DNA from: RPQJ01 sp963712815
Lineage (GTDB): Bacteria; Pseudomonadota; Gammaproteobacteria; Steroidobacterales; Steroidobacteraceae
Direction: 5' to 3'
Length of the DNA: 64,000 nt
NCBI GenBank assembly: GCA_963712815.1
Contig: CAVQJL010000008.1
Span: 620,001-684,000 of the forward strand
Part shown: positions 43,355 through 51,964 of the stretch, piece by piece
Position numbering within the stretch: the first letter of the stretch is position 1
How the letters are laid out: every line of letters starts with the position of its first letter
Position numbers and translations under genes: made by a program
Notes under the pieces: model-generated
Told to the model about the DNA's origin: nothing
Databases searched by the model: none
The model's input: only the letters and a program-made list of their open reading frames with translations

Positions 43355-44224
43355 TCACTCGACATTCTGGACCTGCTCCCGCATCTGCTCGATCAGCACC
43401 TTCATGTCCACTGCGGCGCGCGTCGTCTCGGTGTCCTGCGACTTCGAGGACAGCGTGTTGGCCTCCCGGTTGAATTCCTGCATCAGGAAGTCGAGGCGGC
43501 GGCCGGCGGGATCCTTGGAGTCCAGCACCTGCAGCGTCTCGGTGACGTGGCTGCCGAGGCGGTCGAGTTCTTCTTCCACGTCCATCTTGTAGGCGAGCAG
43601 CGCGACTTCCTGCTCGAGGCGTTCGGCGTCCACGGGCGTGCCGAGCTGGGCCACGCGCTCGATCACGCGGCCGCGGATACGCGCGGCGACCTCGGGCAGG
43701 CGCGCCCGCACCGTCGCGACCGCCTCGCGCAGCGCCTCGCAGCGCTGCACCAGCATCTCGCGGATGCGCGCACCCTCGCGGGCACGTGACGCATTGAGCT
43801 CGCCCGCGGTTTCCTGCAGCAGTTCCATCGCCGCCGCGGCGATCGGCGTGACGTCGCGTTCCACCTCGCGGATCACGCCCGGCCAGCGCAGCACGTCGAG
43901 CGGTTCGATCGGGCCCGCGGCATCACCCGCGAGCGCCCGCACCGCGCCCGCGCGCGCGATGAGCTGCTCGACCAGGGGCTGGTTGATCTCCAGGGTGGAG
44001 GCCGTCGCCGGACCACCGCGAAGGTACATGCCGGCGTCCACCTTGCCGCGGCGCAGGTTCGCGGACAGCAACTGCCGGGCGTCGCTCTCGAGGCCGCGCA
44101 GGTCTTCGGGCAACCGCAGCGAAAGCTCGAGGTAGCGGTGGTTCACCGAGCGCAGCTCGCAGGTGAGCGTGCCCCATGGGCCCTGGCGCTCGTGGCGCGC
44201 GAAGCCGGTCATGCTGCGGATCAT
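43355..44224 (-). CDS. yicC: YicC family endoribonuclease
   Basis: A 289-aa protein with the family N-terminus MIRSMTGFARHERQGPWGTLTCELRSVNHRYLE, the central GVIREVERDV region and the C-terminal LDRLGSHVTETLQVLDSKDPAGRRLDFLMQEFNREANTLSSKSQD. YicC proteins are oligomeric RNases involved in small-RNA turnover. It is divergent from the PP2C gene and upstream of gmk, the usual neighbour. Confidence 0.95.
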   Translation of the reverse strand: MIRSMTGFARHERQGPWGTLTCELRSVNHRYLELSLRLPEDLRGLESDARQLLSANLRRGKVDAGMYLRGGPATASTLEINQPLVEQLIARAGAVRALAGDAAGPIEPLDVLRWPGVIREVERDVTPIAAAAMELLQETAGELNASRAREGARIREMLVQRCEALREAVATVRARLPEVAARIRGRVIERVAQLGTPVDAERLEQEVALLAYKMDVEEELDRLGSHVTETLQVLDSKDPAGRRLDFLMQEFNREANTLSSKSQDTETTRAAVDMKVLIEQMREQVQNVE

Positions 44225-44291
44225 GGGCAGTTACTTGAGGCAGGTGCTGCGGCGCGGGCGCAGTGCGCCACTTACGCGGCGCGGGCGCGGA

Positions 44292-44300
44292 TGCTATAAA
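44292..44300 (+). promoter_or_regulatory. Predicted extended -10 promoter of the PP2C-rph-rdgB-hemW run
   Basis: TG-C-TATAAA at 44292-44300 fits a strong extended -10. The -35 region (TTACGC, 44272-44277) is weak, spaced 17 nt. The start point would be only about 10 nt before the ATG at 44317, which favours the downstream TTG 44344 as the translation start. Confidence 0.5.
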
Positions 44301-44316
44301 ACGCGACTGAGTTTAC

Positions 44317-45091
44317 ATGAGAACAGGCGTGCCGGAGCGTCCCTTGCAGATCGAGCACGCGGAACTGAGCCTCCTCGGGAATCGCGAAGAAAACCAGGAT
44401 CGCGTCGCAATCGTCGCGGACGACGACGCGGCGTTCATTGCGGTCGTGGACGGCATGGGCGGGCACGACGACGGCGCCCGTGCCGCCGAGGCCGCCGTCC
44501 GCACCATGCTGGCCGAGTTCGCCGACGCGAGCCGGCCGCTGTTCGACCCGGACGGCCTGCTGCACCTGACCATGGGTCGCGCCCACGAGGCGGTGGTCGC
44601 GCTCGGCCGCGACCGGCCGCCCGAGAACCGGCCGCGCGCCACCTGCGCCGTGTGCCTGGTGCAGGGCTCGAGCGCGTACTGGGCGCACATCGGCGACAGC
44701 CGCATCTACCTGCTGCGGTCTGGCCGCGTTGCGGAGCGCACTCGCGACCACAGTCACGTCGAGCTGCTGCTGCGCACCGGACGCATCACGGAGGGGCAGG
44801 CGCACGACCACCCCATGCGCAATTACGTCGAGAGCTGCCTCGGCGGAGACCCGGCCCTGCCGGAGATGACGCTCGGCGGCCGCCGCACGCTCGTGTCGGG
44901 CGACGTGCTGCTGCTGTGTTCCGACGGGCTCTGGTCCGGCGTGACCGAGGCCCAGATCGGCGCGCTCGCCGGGGCCCGCGATCGCAGCCTCGCCGATGCG
45001 CTCGCCGAGCTCGGCGCGCAGCGCAGTGCAGGCCACCGCGCCCTTCGCCGACAACACCACGGTGGCCGCGCTGCGCTGGCTCGGCCCCTGA
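44317..45091 (+). CDS. PP2C-type serine/threonine phosphatase, frameshifted near the 3' end
   Basis: About 250 aa after correction. Metal-binding motifs are NREENQDR, VVDGMGGHDDG, WAHIGDSRIYLLR and LLLCSDGLW. The last family motif, FADNTTVAALRW (Asp-Asn), is present only in the +1 frame, ending at a TGA at 45089-45091. So one extra base lies near 45016-45024 (GGCGCGCAGC). In the uncorrected frame the ORF runs on into rph. The start may be TTG 44344, which has a GGAG site 6 nt upstream and gives MQIEHAELS. PP2C enzymes dephosphorylate Ser/Thr-phosphorylated proteins. Confidence 0.85.
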
Positions 45092-45114
45092 CCGCCCCCG
45101 AGGAGACGACCCAA

Positions 45115-45864
45115 GTGAGACCGAACGGCCGCGCGCCGGGTGAGTTGCGCCCGATCCGGATCACCCGCGGATTCACCCGCCACGCCGAGGGATCGGTCCT
45201 GGTCGAATTCGGCGAGACGCGGGTGCTCGTGACAGCGAGCGTCGAGGACGGCGTGCCCTCCTTCCTGCGCGGCAAGGGCGGCGGCTGGGTCACGGCTGAG
45301 TACGGCATGCTGCCGCGCGCAACCCACACGCGCTCGGCACGCGAGGCGGCGCGCGGCAAGCAGAGCGGCCGCACACTCGAGATCCAGCGGCTGATCGGCC
45401 GGTCGCTGCGCGCGGTCGTGGACCTGCGTGCGCTCGGCGAGCGCACGGTGACGCTCGACTGCGACGTGCTGCAGGCGGACGGCGGCACGCGAACCGCTGC
45501 GATCACGGGCGCCTATGTTGCGCTCGCGGACGCGATGGACGCGCTGGCGCGCCGCCGCGCGGTCGCATCGAGCCCCCTGCACGGCCAGGTGGCCGCAGTG
45601 TCGGTCGGCATCGTGGCCGGCGTGCCGGTGGTGGACCTCGATTACGCAGAGGACTCCACCGCCGAGACGGACATGAACGTCGTCATGAACAACGGCGGCG
45701 GCTTCGTCGAGGTGCAGGGCACGGCCGAGGGCCACGCCTTCCGCCGTCACGAGCTCGACGAGCTGCTTGACCTCGCGGCGGTAGCCTGTGAGCAGCTGTT
45801 CGCGGCGCAGGCCGAGTCGCTGGCGGCGCCGCGGCCGGACGAGCCGGCCCGGCCGCGACGATGA
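45115..45864 (+). CDS. rph: Ribonuclease PH
   Basis: A 249-aa phosphorolytic 3' exoribonuclease for tRNA maturation. The N-terminus MRPNGRAPGELRPIRITRGF, HAEGSVLVEFGETRVLVTASVEDGVPSFLRGKGGGWVTAEYGMLPRATHTR, and the catalytic DLDYAEDSTAETDMNVVM are all present. GTG start with a GAGGAG site upstream. Its frame is shared by chance with the uncorrected PP2C frame. The stop overlaps the rdgB ATG. Confidence 0.96.
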   Translation: MRPNGRAPGELRPIRITRGFTRHAEGSVLVEFGETRVLVTASVEDGVPSFLRGKGGGWVTAEYGMLPRATHTRSAREAARGKQSGRTLEIQRLIGRSLRAVVDLRALGERTVTLDCDVLQADGGTRTAAITGAYVALADAMDALARRRAVASSPLHGQVAAVSVGIVAGVPVVDLDYAEDSTAETDMNVVMNNGGGFVEVQGTAEGHAFRRHELDELLDLAAVACEQLFAAQAESLAAPRPDEPARPRR

Positions 45865-46484
45865 GCCACGGCGGCTTGCCGCCGCGGCTGGTGCTCGCGA
45901 CCGGCAACCCGGGCAAGCTGCGCGAGATGCGCGCGATCCTCGCGCCCTGGCACGTGGACGTGCGGCCGCTGTCCGAGTTCACGAGCGCGGCTGCCGAAGA
46001 GACCGGCCTGAGTTTCGTCGAGAACGCGATCCTGAAGGCGCGCTTCGCCGCACAGGCGGCCGGGCTGCCGGCGGTTGCCGACGACTCCGGGCTCGAGGTC
46101 GAAGCGCTCGGCGGGGAACCCGGCATCTACTCGGCCCGCTATGCCGGGCCCGGCGCCGACGACGCGGCGAACAACGCGCGCCTGCTGCGCGAGCTCGAGT
46201 CAGTGCCCGACGCCGCGCGCAGCGCGAGGTACCGTTGCGCCATGGTGTACTTGCGCCACCCGCTCGACGCTTCGCCGGTCGTGTGCCAGGCGAGCTGGGA
46301 GGGTCGCATCCTCCGGCTGCCGCGCGGCGCGGGCGGCTTCGGCTATGACCCGCTGTTCCAGGTCGGCGACGGCCCGACGACGGCGGCCGAACTCGATGCC
46401 GAGCGCAAGAACCGCGAGAGCCATCGCGGCCAGGCGCTGCGGGCGCTGGTGGCCGTGCTCGCGGGCCGGCCCGGAGCCGCTTGA
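45861..46484 (+). CDS. rdgB: XTP/dITP diphosphatase (RdgB/HAM1)
   Basis: A 207-aa house-cleaning nucleotide pyrophosphatase removing dITP, dXTP and XTP. It has LVLATGNPGKLREMRAIL, NAILKARFAAQAAGLPAVADDSGLEVEALGGEPGIYSARYAG, and GGFGYDPLFQ. ATG overlaps the rph stop; its own stop overlaps the hemW TTG. Confidence 0.96.
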   Translation: MSHGGLPPRLVLATGNPGKLREMRAILAPWHVDVRPLSEFTSAAAEETGLSFVENAILKARFAAQAAGLPAVADDSGLEVEALGGEPGIYSARYAGPGADDAANNARLLRELESVPDAARSARYRCAMVYLRHPLDASPVVCQASWEGRILRLPRGAGGFGYDPLFQVGDGPTTAAELDAERKNRESHRGQALRALVAVLAGRPGAA

Positions 46485-47701
46485 CCTTGCTCGCGCCGCC
46501 ACTCGCACTGTACGTGCACCTGCCATGGTGCGTTCGCAAGTGTCCCTATTGCGACTTCAATTCGCACGTGGTGCCGGCCGCGGGACTTCCCGAGCGTGCC
46601 TACCTCGCGGCGCTGCTCGACGATCTCGAGTTTGCGGCGCGCGACTGCGCGGGACGCGAGCTCGTGTCGGTTTTCTTCGGCGGCGGGACGCCGAGTCTGT
46701 TCGCCGCGCGATCCGTCGACCGCGTCCTGGAGCGCGCGGGGCGGCTGTTCCGCGCCGTGCCCGATCTCGAGGTGACCCTCGAGGCCAATCCCGGCACGGT
46801 GGAGCGCGGGCGCTTCGCCGATTACCGCGCCGCGGGCGTCACGCGCGTCTCGCTCGGCGCGCAGAGTTTCGACGACGACCGCCTCGCGGCGCTCGGACGC
46901 ATTCACTCCAGCCGCGAGACGCTGGCGGCGGTGACTGAGCTGCGCGCAGCAGGCCTCGACAATTTCAATCTCGACCTCATGTACGCGCTGCCGTCACAGA
47001 CGCTCCAGGGCGCGCTCGACGACCTCGAGCAGGCGCTCCGACTCGAGCCGGCGCACGTGTCGCATTACCAGCTGACGCTGGAGCCGGGGACGGCCTTCGA
47101 GCGCCGGCCGCCGCCGCTGCCCGACGACGAGGCCGCATTCGCGATGCAGGGCGCCTGCGAGTCGCGCCTCGCCGCGGCGGGCTTTGTGCAATACGAGGTT
47201 TCGGCCTACGCAGCGGCCGGTCGCGAGTGCCGGCACAACCTCAACTACTGGCGCTTCGGCGATTACCTCGGCATCGGGGCCGGCGCCCACGGCAAGCTCA
47301 CCGATCCGGTGGCGGGTGCCGTGGTGCGCACGGCTCGCGTGCGGCTGCCTGGTCGCTACCTTGCGGCTGATACGCCCGCGGCCCGCCTGGAGGAATCGCG
47401 ACGTGTTTCACCGGACGAACTGGCGTTCGAGTTCTTCCTCAACGCGCTGAGGCTGGTGGAAGGGTTCGACGCGGCCCTGTTCGAATCGCGCACCGGACTG
47501 TCGTGGGTGTCGGTCGCTGGACCGGTGGCAGCCGCTGAGTCCACGGGCTTGCTGCATCCCGGGCCCACGGGCCACTGGACGCCGACCCCGCTGGGACGGC
47601 GGTTTCTCAACGACCTGCAGGCCCTGTTCCTCCCGGATTCGGTCGCCACCACGGCAAGCACGGATCCCCAAGGCCTTGCATTGCCCGCACGGATCGGCTA
47701 G
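46481..47701 (+). CDS. hemW: Heme chaperone HemW (radical SAM, coproporphyrinogen dehydrogenase-like)
   Basis: A 406-aa radical SAM protein with the cluster motif PWCVRKCPYCDFNSH (Cys-x3-Cys-x2-Cys), FFGGGTPSLF, EANPGTVE and RVSLGAQSFDDDRLAALGRIHS, and the HemW C-terminal domain (GFVQYEVSAYAAAGRECRHNLNYWRFGDYLGIGAGAHGKL). Members lack the fourth Cys of HemN and act as heme chaperones. TTG start, overlapping the rdgB stop (TTGA), as in the rph-rdgB-hemW order common in gammaproteobacteria. Confidence 0.94.
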   Translation: MTLLAPPLALYVHLPWCVRKCPYCDFNSHVVPAAGLPERAYLAALLDDLEFAARDCAGRELVSVFFGGGTPSLFAARSVDRVLERAGRLFRAVPDLEVTLEANPGTVERGRFADYRAAGVTRVSLGAQSFDDDRLAALGRIHSSRETLAAVTELRAAGLDNFNLDLMYALPSQTLQGALDDLEQALRLEPAHVSHYQLTLEPGTAFERRPPPLPDDEAAFAMQGACESRLAAAGFVQYEVSAYAAAGRECRHNLNYWRFGDYLGIGAGAHGKLTDPVAGAVVRTARVRLPGRYLAADTPAARLEESRRVSPDELAFEFFLNALRLVEGFDAALFESRTGLSWVSVAGPVAAAESTGLLHPGPTGHWTPTPLGRRFLNDLQALFLPDSVATTASTDPQGLALPARIG

Positions 47702-47713
47702 GCGCCGGAGCAG

Positions 47714-47722
47714 TTATTCACA
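47714..47722 (+). promoter_or_regulatory. DnaA box (TTATTCACA)
   Basis: Exact match to the DnaA consensus TTATNCACA, 13 nt after the hemW stop. Confidence 0.6.
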
Positions 47723-47902
47723 CCTCCAGGGCGAGGACGCAGATTCGACATGTTACGTCCTGTAGTCGAAGTGACATGTTAGGCGACGCACGTAAACCAT
47801 TGTTTTTATAAGTGAAAAATATCTGGTCAATTTTTGACCAAAGCGAAAATGCCGCACTCCGGCTCCCGTGCGAGTGACGGACGCCGAGTTCGTTCCACAG
47901 AT

Positions 47903-47925
47903 TTATCCACAGCTTTTGTGGATAA
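47903..47925. promoter_or_regulatory. Inverted pair of perfect DnaA boxes (TTATCCACA / TGTGGATAA)
   Basis: TTATCCACA at 47903-47911 and its complement TGTGGATAA at 47917-47925, 5 nt apart, are both the highest-affinity DnaA sequence. They lie about 40 nt upstream of the rpmE -35 hexamer, a place from which DnaA could also act as a transcription regulator. Confidence 0.65.
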
Positions 47926-47961
47926 CCGCCGCACCCTGCGGCTCGCCTCGGAGCGACGGCC

Positions 47962-47990
47962 TTGTCATGGCCTGACTGCGCTCCTATACT
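47962..47990 (+). promoter_or_regulatory. Predicted sigma70 promoter of rpmE
   Basis: TTGTCA (47962-47967), 17-nt spacer, TATACT (47985-47990); five of six matches in each hexamer. The leader to the ATG is about 34 nt. Confidence 0.65.
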
Positions 47991-48030
47991 TCGCGCCCTT
48001 TTCCCCCAAGCCCTCCCAAGGACCGCGGCC

Positions 48031-48234
48031 ATGAAGAGCGGAATCCATCCCGAGTACAAGGCGATCACCGTCACCTGCAGCTGTGGCAACACCTTCGAGA
48101 CGTGTTCCACGCTCGGCGAAGACCTGCAGATCGAAGTGTGCTCGAACTGCCATCCCTTCTATACGGGCAAGCAGAAAATCGTCGACACCGGTGGGCGCGT
48201 GGACCGCTTCCGCAAGAAGTACGCGCGCGGCTGA
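48031..48234 (+). CDS. rpmE: 50S ribosomal protein L31 (zinc-binding form)
   Basis: A 67-aa ribosomal protein with MKSGIHPEYKAITVTCSCGNTF, VCSNCHPFYTGKQKIVDTGGRVDRF. The Cys-x-Cys and Cys-x2-Cys pairs mark the zinc-containing type. AAGGA ribosome site 8 nt before the ATG. Its own promoter and terminator flank it. Confidence 0.98.
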   Translation: MKSGIHPEYKAITVTCSCGNTFETCSTLGEDLQIEVCSNCHPFYTGKQKIVDTGGRVDRFRKKYARG

Positions 48235-48261
48235 ACCGCGGCGGTTCCCGGCTGAATGCGA

Positions 48262-48289
48262 CGGGGCGCTTCGGCGCCCCGTTTCGTTT
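48262..48289 (+). terminator. Intrinsic terminator after rpmE
   Basis: CGGGGCGC (48262-48269), a TTCG tetraloop, and GCGCCCCG (48274-48281), followed by TTTCGTTT. Lies about 28 nt after the rpmE stop. Confidence 0.85.
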
Positions 48290-48373
48290 GCGGTACCGCA
48301 CGCCCGCCTCGAGGAACTTTCGGCGCCGGCCAACGGCCTCTACACTCGGACCGCTCGCCGGAGGCCCTCGTTC

Positions 48374-49840
48374 ATGAACGCCCGCACCCTGCTGTATGCC
48401 GCCGTGCTCGCCTCCGGGCTTGCGCTCGGCGGTTGCGCGACCAACCCGGTCACCGGCCGCGCCGACGTCGTGACCATGTCCGCGGCGCAGGAGGTGGAGA
48501 TCGGGCGCAAGATGCACCCGCAGATCCTCCAGCAGTACGGCCGCTATTCCGATGAGGCCCTGCAGGCCTACGTCAACGACACCGGGCAGCGCATCGCGGC
48601 GGCGAGCCACCTGCCGAACCTGCAGTTCACGTTCACCGTGCTCGACAGCGAGGAGGTCAACGCCTTCGCGTTGCCGGGCGGGTACGTTTACGTGACGCGC
48701 GGCATCCTCGCCTACCTGAACTCCGAGGCCGAACTCGTCGCGGTCCTGGGCCACGAGGTCGGCCACGTTACGGCGCGCCATGCGGTCCGCCAGCAGACAG
48801 GAGCGACCGCCGCCGGGGTCGGGGCAACCCTGATCGGCGTGCTCACGGGCAGCGGCGACCTCGCCAACCTCGCCAACTACGCCGGCACGGCGCTGGTGCG
48901 GGGCTATGGCCGCGACATGGAACTCGAGGCAGATTCAATCGGCGCCGAGTATCTCGACCGTCTCGGATACGCACCGGAGGCCATGATCGACGTCGTGCGC
49001 CTTCTCAAGAACCAGGAGATGCTGGAGGTCCAGATCGCCCGCCAGGAAGGACGCGAGCCGCGCGTGTACCACGGCGTGTTCTCGACCCACCCGGACAACG
49101 ACACGCGGCTCAAGGAAGTCGTGGCCTCGGCCGGCAAGACGAGCACCGGCGAGGCACGCCCGGACGGCCGCGATGCCTACCTCAGGCGCATCAGCGGGCT
49201 GCCCCTCGGTCCGAGTCGCGAACAGGGCGTGGTCCGCGGCAGTCGCTTCTACCACGGCACCCTCGGCATGACGGTCGCGTTCCCGTCGGGATGGGCCGTC
49301 CAGAACCAGCCCCGCAAGGTGGTGGCCACCACGCCGCAGAAGGACGCGATGCTGCAGCTGAGCGCGGTGCCGCCGCCGCCCGACGTCAAGCCGCGCGAGT
49401 TGCTTGCGAGGAGCCTCCCGGGGGTGCCGCTGTCCGGCGGTGAGCCGCTCGAGGTGAACGGACTCACCGGCTACACGGCGATCGCCCGCGACGTCGCCCT
49501 GCCGTGGGGCAACCGGGGACCGGCGCGCGTCGCCGTCATCTACTACAACGGGCTCGCCTACGTGTTCACCGGCGCGACCCGCCTCAACTCGGCGCTGGGG
49601 GCCAGCGACCCGTTGTTCATGTCCAGCATCAAGACCTTCCGCCGACTGCGGGACAACGAGCTCAAGCTCGCCGAGCCGAACCGGATTCGGGTGATCAAGG
49701 CGACCCCGCAGACCCGGATCGCGGCGCTGGCGAGCGCCTCGCCCATCGAGAAATACCCGGCCGAGCGACTGCGGCTCCTCAACGACCTTTACCCGGACAA
49801 GGAGCCGACCCCGGGCCAGTGGCTCAAGGTCGTGGAATAG
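48374..49840 (+). CDS. M48 family metalloprotease, lipoprotein
   Basis: A 488-aa predicted lipoprotein. Signal peptide with lipobox ALGGC (Cys 21) followed by ATNPVTGR; the zinc motif HEVGH at 127-131 and the third ligand region ELEADSIGAEYLDRLGY. After the peptidase domain (to about 265, ending near FSTHPDNDTRLKEV) comes a domain with a FPSGW motif and a C-terminal LysM-like stretch (IKATPQTRIAAL...LNDLYP, PGQWLKVVE). Related to the BepA/LoiP type of periplasmic quality-control proteases, with an added domain seen in many gammaproteobacterial relatives. Confidence 0.9.
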   Translation: MNARTLLYAAVLASGLALGGCATNPVTGRADVVTMSAAQEVEIGRKMHPQILQQYGRYSDEALQAYVNDTGQRIAAASHLPNLQFTFTVLDSEEVNAFALPGGYVYVTRGILAYLNSEAELVAVLGHEVGHVTARHAVRQQTGATAAGVGATLIGVLTGSGDLANLANYAGTALVRGYGRDMELEADSIGAEYLDRLGYAPEAMIDVVRLLKNQEMLEVQIARQEGREPRVYHGVFSTHPDNDTRLKEVVASAGKTSTGEARPDGRDAYLRRISGLPLGPSREQGVVRGSRFYHGTLGMTVAFPSGWAVQNQPRKVVATTPQKDAMLQLSAVPPPPDVKPRELLARSLPGVPLSGGEPLEVNGLTGYTAIARDVALPWGNRGPARVAVIYYNGLAYVFTGATRLNSALGASDPLFMSSIKTFRRLRDNELKLAEPNRIRVIKATPQTRIAALASASPIEKYPAERLRLLNDLYPDKEPTPGQWLKVVE

Positions 49841-49927
49841 TCCTAACTTGATCGGAACGGGCCGCCGTGCAAGGCTCCCGGACTGCCCCGGAAGCTGTCA
49901 CCGGCGGGCCATCACAGGTAGAAAACG

Positions 49928-51224
49928 ATGAGCGGAAGCAAATACGAACTGGTCAATCTGGACTCAGGCAAGAAGACGACGCTCGATTCGCGCGTCGGCT
50001 CGGTAGGGCCCGACTGCCTGAACATCGGCAACATCCCCAAGGAATTCGGGGCTTTCACGTTCGACCCCGGATTCATGGCGACGGCAGCCTGCGAGAGCAA
50101 GATCACCTACATCGATGGTGACGCCGGCATCCTGCTCTACCGGGGCTACCCGATCGAGCAGATCGCGACCAAGTCGACTTTCATCGAGGTCGCCTACCTG
50201 CTGATCCACGGCGAGCTGCCGACGGCGGAGCAGCTCGAGCAGTTCGACCACGCGATCCGCTACCACACGATGATCAACGAGTCGCTGCTGCGGTTCTTCA
50301 ACGGCTTCCACTACGACGCACACCCGATGGCGATGGTGTCCGCGGTGGTGTCGTCGATGGCGGCCTTCTACCACGACTCGATGGACAACCATAACCCGCG
50401 GCACCGCGAGATCTTCGCGCACCGCATTTTGGCCAAGATGCCCGACCATCTCGGCGGCAGCCTACAAGCACATGCTCGGCCAGCCGTTCGTGTACCCGCG
50501 CAACGAAATGGACTACTGCGCCAACATGCTGCGCATGTTCTTCGCCGTGCCGGCCGGCGACTACGAGGTCGACCCGGTCACCGCGCAGGCGCTCGACCTG
50601 CTGCTCATCCTGCACGCAGACCACGAGCAGAACGCCAGCACCTCCACCGTGCGCCTCGCCGGCAGCACCGGCACGAACCCCTACGCCGCCATTTCCGCGG
50701 GCGTCTCGGCCCTCTGGGGGCCGGCGCACGGCGGCGCCAACGAGGCGGTGCTCGCCATGCTCGAGGACATCGGCACCGTCGACAACATCGGGAAGTTCCT
50801 CGAGCACGTGAAGGACAAGGACGGCGGCAAGCGGCTGATGGGCTTCGGCCACCGTGTCTACAAGAACTTCGACCCGCGCGCCAAGATCATCCGCGAGATG
50901 TGCCACAAGGTGCTCGGCCGCCTCGGCCAGACCGACAACCCGCTGTTCGAGCTGGCGCTGCGCCTCGAGGAGATCGCCCTCAAGGACGAGTACTTCATTT
51001 CGCGCAAGCTGTACCCGAACGTGGACTTCTACTCGGGCGTGATCTACAGCGCGCTCGGCATCCCGCGCTCGATGTTCACGGTGATGTTCGCGATCGCGCG
51101 CACTGCCGGCTGGGTCGCGCACTGGCAGGAGATGATCGCGGACCCGGCGATGAAGATCGGCCGGCCGCGGCAGCTCTACACCGGACCGGTGCAGCGCGAC
51201 TACGTCGAGGTCGACAAGCGCTAG
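49928..51224 (+). CDS. gltA: Citrate synthase (type II), one apparent +1 frameshift
   Basis: 431 aa after removal of one base. N-terminal part: FDPGFMATAACESKITYIDGDAGILLYRGYPIEQIA. C-terminal part in the shifted frame: LGQPFVYPRNEMDYCANML, LHADHEQNASTSTVRLAGST, LWGPAHGGANEAVL, MGFGHRVYKNFDPRAKI, and the terminal VQRDYVEVDKR. Catalytic His and Asp are intact. The shift is in ATGCCCGACC (extra C within 50441-50443); removing it restores MPTISAAAYKHMLGQ. Enters carbon from acetyl-CoA into the TCA cycle. The ATG has a plausible leader. Confidence 0.94.
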
Positions 51225-51357
51225 CGAGGCCCCGCTGCCCGACAACCTTCACCTGCCGCCCGCCTGGGCCGGCCTCTGGAACAGCGCCGAGGGGCGCATT
51301 CTCGCAGTTGGTGCCGGTCTTGCCTGGCTGCTGGTCATCGCGCTCGGCATCGGCTGG

Positions 51358-51927
51358 ATGGTCGAGCCCGACTGGACGATGGTGTTCGCCGCGATGACGG
51401 GGCTCAACCTGCTGATCGGGCGGGCCGCGGGGATGTCGTTCGGGTACGCCAACGGACTCGGCCACGCGGTGGTCATCTGCAGCAACGTGCTCGTCGAGAC
51501 CATCCAGGTGCTGGTGATCTACCCGCTGTTCGTCCTCAGCTGGCGGAACCTCCTGGACGTGCGGCGGCTCCGCCGCTTCCTCGTCAGGATGCGCCACTCC
51601 GCCGAGGCCAGTGAGCCCCAGGTGGCCCGCTACGGGATGGTCGGCCTGTTCGTATTCGTCTTCCTGCCCTTCTGGATGACGGGGCCGGTGGTCGGTTCCA
51701 TCATCGGCTTCCTGATCGGGCTGAGGCTCCGCCAGAACCTGGGCACCGTGCTTGCCGCCACCTACGTGGCGATCGGCATCTGGGCGCTGCTGTTCGACCA
51801 GCTGAACGAGCTGCTGGCCACCTACGGCCGCTACGCTGCGTTCGCAACGGTGATGGTGCTCGCGGTTGCGGTGCTCGCGGTCCGAGGCATCGGGCGCCTG
51901 CACCACGGGAAGAGCACGATCGGGTGA
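51358..51927 (+). CDS. Small multidrug export family (COG2426-like) membrane protein
   Basis: 189 aa from the first ATG, but the frame is protein-like upstream at least to 51235, including a hydrophobic helix ILAVGAGLAWLLVIALGIGWMV. Family features are LNLLIGRAAGMSFGYANGLGHAVVICSNVLVETIQVLVIYPLF and RYGMVGLFVFVFLPFWMTGPVVGSIIGFLIGL. No ATG, GTG or TTG is found in the upstream part, so the start is unresolved: CTG 51235 or 51253, or a base error. The family name is historic and transport has not been shown for most members. Confidence 0.75.
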   Translation: MVEPDWTMVFAAMTGLNLLIGRAAGMSFGYANGLGHAVVICSNVLVETIQVLVIYPLFVLSWRNLLDVRRLRRFLVRMRHSAEASEPQVARYGMVGLFVFVFLPFWMTGPVVGSIIGFLIGLRLRQNLGTVLAATYVAIGIWALLFDQLNELLATYGRYAAFATVMVLAVAVLAVRGIGRLHHGKSTIG

Positions 51928-51964
51928 GCCGGACCCGCGTGCGCGCGCCGCCCTCGCGCAGCGA

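Larger units (their letters stand above)
47702..48030. other. Intergenic region with DnaA boxes, AT-rich patch, repeats and palindrome
   Basis: A 329-nt gap with no credible ORF. It holds DnaA-box consensus sequences at 47714-47722, 47903-47911 and 47917-47925 (listed separately); a 9-bp direct repeat GACATGTTA at 47747-47755 and 47773-47781; an AT-rich stretch at about 47798-47850; a palindrome TGGTCAA-TTT-TTGACCA at 47824-47840; and the rpmE promoter at its right end. This combination is origin-like but could also be regulatory. Confidence 0.6.

Noticed and set aside
44317..45864. PP2C-RNase PH fusion protein
   Set aside because: The last PP2C motif and its stop are in the adjacent frame, and rph has its own ribosome site and start, so a one-base insertion explains the fusion.
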